IMG/VR virus record: IMGVR_UViG_3300037507_003457
Location: 1 to 51,746 of that record
Direction: 5' to 3' (one strand)
Length of the DNA: 51,746 bases
Source: a virus
A model generated the notes under the pieces. It had not been told where the DNA came from. It worked only from the letters and a program-made list of their open reading frames with translations, and did no database searches. Shown here piece by piece: positions 50,101-51,746 of the stretch. The first letter of the stretch is position 1. The number at the start of each line of letters is the position of its first letter. A program made the position numbers and the translations under genes.

Positions 50101-50256
50101 TGCAGCAAGATCATCAAGTTCACCTGCATCTCTAGCTCGATTGAATAAAGCGCGTCTAGCATCAGAAGAAAAATAAGGATATGTATAATCTTCTTCCTCT
50201 ACAGCATCCGCTACCTTACGAATTAATTCGGGCGAATAAAAATCAGGAACCGGCAC
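47146..50256 (-). CDS. Very large virion-associated protein (1036 aa)
   Basis: Starts MPVPDFYSPELIRKVADAVE. The first about 560 residues are a charged, Arg/Asp/Glu-rich helical region (LREVQLDEPF, RANRAAARMRPGEQRELIER). A mixed middle has GGGGYVNVYDPSRSEPEYEE. Near the C-terminus is a hydrophobic stretch (FLQSLPITAGTAGVLSTPLV, APLAALFTPGVGAGLVGTAG) that could cross a membrane, then a basic tail. The composition fits an internal/ejection protein or an atypical tape measure. AT-rich codon use resembles the 13-21-kb virion genes. No enzyme motif seen. Confidence 0.6.
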   Translation of the reverse strand: MPVPDFYSPELIRKVADAVEEEDYTYPYFSSDARRALFNRARDAGELDDLAAEQIAEQERIYVEDVDPDQARNFFTVEDLRDEIPFNELDVDPDNERYDAYRLAGQDPKARQFFINYLQNNPDTSPELSDRVYEDVITGRLDRRDLDSLRESFRSDVLNDNSPGFSEWEAANFVEREGTRGRSEGLDRDIYEGFTAAEEDLDRLRLIADLPSNLETERNTIRDTIDRRFNEISRESDPLFTPQLYDRLDEISSRVPSETIPATLQDALDQRNILNQIQRDLSTFDTTSPYARRINSGQDYASDVLPSVRRVIGEDAAINAARRVYQESRTRQNTPISDADADPLLFAQRLAERANRAAARMRPGEQRELIERALENIQQTPLREVQLDEPFDMPTRSRQRIIPGLQEDLSRVFNDARLERGSESLENFKQVLQEFPELKDLVYGVENQNPRQRVKQELFKPYMQYVDTEQTISTPADRAALYNKILSSYGDPELKKVGLNILSPIEDLYSSGDPKSQALARDLIRAQGFENELRAIEQNAFRPQRPIVGGGGYVNVYDPSRSEPEYEEEVRNLTDRINKRARKFNDAYKQVLDVLGPNLLEQQFPGLARSSTNLPTNAAFSFNPDTKEVMPAAIGDPDAYEVKVSPANPQGFLVRRINDILSGSTDEISLNTLRFLANNPVTGKADISFDTRKPNEGWANYIASTDLPKEVTDKFEQFIRNRAMAETRPGTLVYNSPMPSDDLLKERLKEGETADTSSTVRKLIPFKTKNQNLPNLRGAAYMSAGFGPVDSARTQYAYVDLQGNVIPLQPKRAEPALRGTVTRAGEQFRVDQDVLPLSGAPRYLSTDPVASTGPGALELIRALRRTPSALLPGAADLIPSPEAIQTGYARGPVAMGRQIGQEFLQSLPITAGTAGVLSTPLVAPLAALFTPGVGAGLVGTAGARALNEVVRQETGEGIVPKLRQFIGTAPRTGATAQPRTGEKPLTATLKPLTSSQRSELTRQDNRNEIQKRIDLVKERFNPRRGEFGLSELLFGR

Positions 50257-50330
50257 GACCGTAAATTAACCCATATACCATATTAGCCTCTTCCTTACAA
50301 GAAATAAAAACCCGCAGGCCCGCGCACGTA

Positions 50331-50342
50331 GTGCTATACTAA
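50331..50342 (+). promoter_or_regulatory. Promoter-like motif before the DUF6717 gene
   Basis: GTGCTATACTAA; TATACT at 50335-50340 is 22 nt before the ATG at 50363. Same GTGCT...TATA-N-T element as at 35711, 42492 and 51492. Confidence 0.4.
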
Positions 50343-50362
50343 GCACGCAATACCAACATCAC

Positions 50363-50743
50363 ATGCAAAACGCTATGTACGTCATTGAAATCTACCGCCA
50401 CGCGGGCACGTGGTGTTTCACAGACGACAAACGAGGCTTGGTGCACGAACCTTTTGTACTCGGAATCCCTGAATTCATTGACGAAGTTATTGATTTGTTG
50501 TCTTTAGGTGAACTAAACGGCACCTACAAGGTAATTTTCTCCGAAAAAGTATTCCCGGCCTACCAAGGTTGTCTCTCTTTTAAAGAAACAGAGCACGGAG
50601 GCGCGTGGTACAGGATGTCTGTACTTAACCAAGACGCCAAAAACAGCGAAAATGGACGCGGTTGGCTCTGTCCGGCGACTTTAAAGTTCTTTGAATACTT
50701 TCCGCCCGAGATTTATTTCAAACTAGAGGCGCTGAAAGCTTAA
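50363..50743 (+). CDS. DUF6717-like protein
   Basis: 126 aa. YRHAGTWCFTDDKRGLVHEP, FVLGIPEFIDEVIDLL and AWYRMSVLNQDAKNSENGRG...WLCPATLKFFEYFP match a small family (DUF6717) that occurs in bacteria and phages, function unknown. A single-gene plus-strand cassette with a promoter-like motif; convergent with the phosphoesterase gene (21-nt overlap). Confidence 0.7.
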   Translation: MQNAMYVIEIYRHAGTWCFTDDKRGLVHEPFVLGIPEFIDEVIDLLSLGELNGTYKVIFSEKVFPAYQGCLSFKETEHGGAWYRMSVLNQDAKNSENGRGWLCPATLKFFEYFPPEIYFKLEALKA

Positions 50744-51244
50744 TTTCACGTCTTCCCACGCAATCGGAGCATAATTTGTCTGTTCGACACAGACACAAAG
50801 GTATCGCGGGTCGATTTTGCCTTCACAAAGGACCCGACCCGCGTGCAGGTGTCCGTGAACGTTGCCCTTAAATCGCATTAAAGCGTCCGGGTGCACAGGT
50901 ATGTGTGAAAAGGAGTAGTTATCCATTACCCAGTACGCTCTAATGTCGCGAAACCTAGGGTAATAGTCTGCAATTTTAAAGGTGTCGTGATTACCTTTAA
51001 TCAGAATCTTGTCACCGTTAAGGCGATCAAGCACTTGCAAGCCTTTTCGTTGAATCGCAACGTCACCTAAGTGGTAAACCTTGTCGTTAGGTTTAACAAC
51101 TCGGTTCCAATGTTCGACTAAAGCCTCGTCCATTTCATCAACATCACGCCACGGGCGTAAAAAGGACCCGTCCGGTGTTGTAAAAGTGCAGACTTTAGCG
51201 TGAGAGAAATGAGTGTCGGCTGTTAAAAAGATGTTCACGTTCAA
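50723..51244 (-). CDS. Calcineurin-like metallophosphoesterase
   Basis: 173 aa. The five metal motifs are present in order: ADTHFSH (D10, H12), GDVAIQ, GNHD, HIPVH and GHLHAGR. This is the small MPE/YfcE-like phosphoesterase common in phages, cleaving phosphodiesters such as RNA ends or cyclic nucleotides; the substrate is unknown. Complete, no missing ligand. Confidence 0.9.
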   Translation of the reverse strand: MNVNIFLTADTHFSHAKVCTFTTPDGSFLRPWRDVDEMDEALVEHWNRVVKPNDKVYHLGDVAIQRKGLQVLDRLNGDKILIKGNHDTFKIADYYPRFRDIRAYWVMDNYSFSHIPVHPDALMRFKGNVHGHLHAGRVLCEGKIDPRYLCVCVEQTNYAPIAWEDVKLSFQRL

Positions 51245-51281
51245 TATTCACATTATTAATAATTGGAATTTACTTAAAAAT

Positions 51282-51440
51282 TTAATAACCGCCCGAAATT
51301 TGACGCATTTTCTTGATGGCTTCTTCTGTCGCTCGATTACGTTCTTGTAGCTTGTCGGCTACACTCTGCGCTTCTTGCACAAACCCACCGGGATTAACCA
51401 GCGCGCCGATGTATTTACGTAAAAAAGTGAGCGGGTCCAC
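51282..51440 (-). CDS. Small helical protein (52 aa)
   Basis: GTG start at 51440, TAA at 51282. MDPLTFLRKYIGALVNPGGF, then VQEAQSVADKLQERNRATEE and a basic end. No ATG is available in frame. The sequence has the look of a short conserved phage protein near DNA-metabolism genes. Unknown function. Confidence 0.6.
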   Translation of the reverse strand: MDPLTFLRKYIGALVNPGGFVQEAQSVADKLQERNRATEEAIKKMRQISGGY

Positions 51441-51491
51441 GGCGCTGCATGACGGTCTGAACTAAGTCTATCAAGTGAGCGCCGAAAGTTT

Positions 51492-51504
51492 GTGCTCCTA
51501 TAGT
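51492..51504 (+). promoter_or_regulatory. GTGCTCCTATAGT promoter-like motif
   Basis: Fourth plus-strand copy of the GTGCT-N-CTATA-N-T element. No gene starts directly after it, so here it may be a pause or regulatory site, or drive an RNA. Around it, CGGCGCT (51440-51446) and AGCGCCG (51478-51484) form a 7-bp inverted repeat. Confidence 0.3.
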
Positions 51505-51617
51505 GCTACCCAAAAAATTTTTTACCTAGTTTGCCAGCAAAATTAATTTATTGTTCTCGCCGCCCCCGTCGTCGAAAGTCTATATATAAAAAAAAGGGCA
51601 AATTGCGGGCAGATTTC

Positions 51618-51646
51618 TTTACACATTGCGGGTCGCTAAGTATAAC
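51618..51646 (+). promoter_or_regulatory. Strong sigma-70-type promoter, rightward
   Basis: TTTACA (51618-51623), 17-nt spacer, TATAAC (51641-51646): five of six matches in each box and ideal spacing. Transcription would begin near 51653, at the start of the alternating GC/GT tract, and run out of the window. It is the best promoter visible in the window. Confidence 0.7.
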
Positions 51647-51649
51647 GAA

Positions 51650-51738
51650 CCTCGCGTGCGCGTATGTGCGTGCGCGTGCGTATGCGTGTGCGCGTGTGTG
51701 CTCGCGTGTGTGCGCGGGCGTGCGCGTATGTGTGTTTC
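51650..51738. repeat. Alternating purine-pyrimidine (GC/GT) tract
   Basis: About 90 bases composed almost only of TG, CG, TA steps (for example GCGTGCGCGTATGTGCGTGC), with few breaks (near 51702 and 51716). Such tracts can adopt Z-DNA under negative supercoiling. It directly follows the promoter at 51618-51646, so it would also be the first part of that transcript. No coding capacity seen in it. Confidence 0.85.
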
Positions 51739-51746
51739 ATTTTACC

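Overview
The window is a 51.7-kb piece of a tailed double-stranded DNA bacteriophage (Caudoviricetes). It carries a large terminase, portal, scaffold-like protein, major capsid protein, LamG-type tail fibres, a peptidoglycan hydrolase and two tRNA genes. Several small proteins (DUF3310, the KQYAVAAKEGD...YWSCKMW protein, the CGNCAAF cysteine-rich protein, the MAEIAKKRDPEKW protein) and the phage-borne glycosyltransferases, FkbM methyltransferase and 2OG oxygenase are typical of aquatic phages, so a cyanobacterial or other aquatic host is likely. That host call is inference. No tail sheath, tube or tape-measure gene and no DNA polymerase or helicase is recognisable, so the morphotype is open and replication genes probably lie outside the window. 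There is no integrase.

Layout. 0-9.2 kb (minus strand): receptor-binding region, with a three-gene fibre module present twice. 9.2-10.2 kb: an HTH regulator, a tiny gene and a divergent non-coding region holding a 19-nt inverted repeat with a third copy of its core around an AT-rich centre (origin or operator candidate). 10.2-13.3 kb (plus strand): a tight, overlapping cluster of small regulatory-type genes (HNH-like zinc proteins, HTH/winged-helix proteins, a Dam-like methylase with an altered catalytic motif) with a possible -1 frameshift site and a hairpin-rich leader. 13.3-22.5 kb: mostly minus-strand virion genes and a two-domain lysin, interrupted by a plus-strand HTH + Dps pair. 23.1-30.2 kb: the head module. 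The capsid gene is split by a group I intron carrying an antisense LAGLIDADG endonuclease gene, and the portal and scaffold-like genes overlap by about 500 nt in different frames. 30.2-35.7 kb: small conserved proteins, two glycosyltransferases and TerL. 35.7-51.2 kb: minus-strand virion and metabolic genes interrupted by plus-strand single-gene or two-gene cassettes (GT4 + GH130-like, FkbM, class I methyltransferase, DUF6717). The window ends in a strong candidate rightward promoter and an alternating purine-pyrimidine tract.

How it fits together. The minus strand is the default virion programme. Nearly all plus-strand genes are cassettes that look like morons, and three of them share a promoter-like motif 20-30 nt before the start codon. 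Eight glycan or methyl-transfer genes are scattered around the terminase and head genes rather than clustered. Together they suggest a phage-encoded glycan-building or glycan-modifying capability acting on virions or on the host surface. The best candidates for something new are the intron-split capsid gene with its antisense homing endonuclease, the portal/scaffold overprint, the dispersed glycan set and the iteron-like divergent region.
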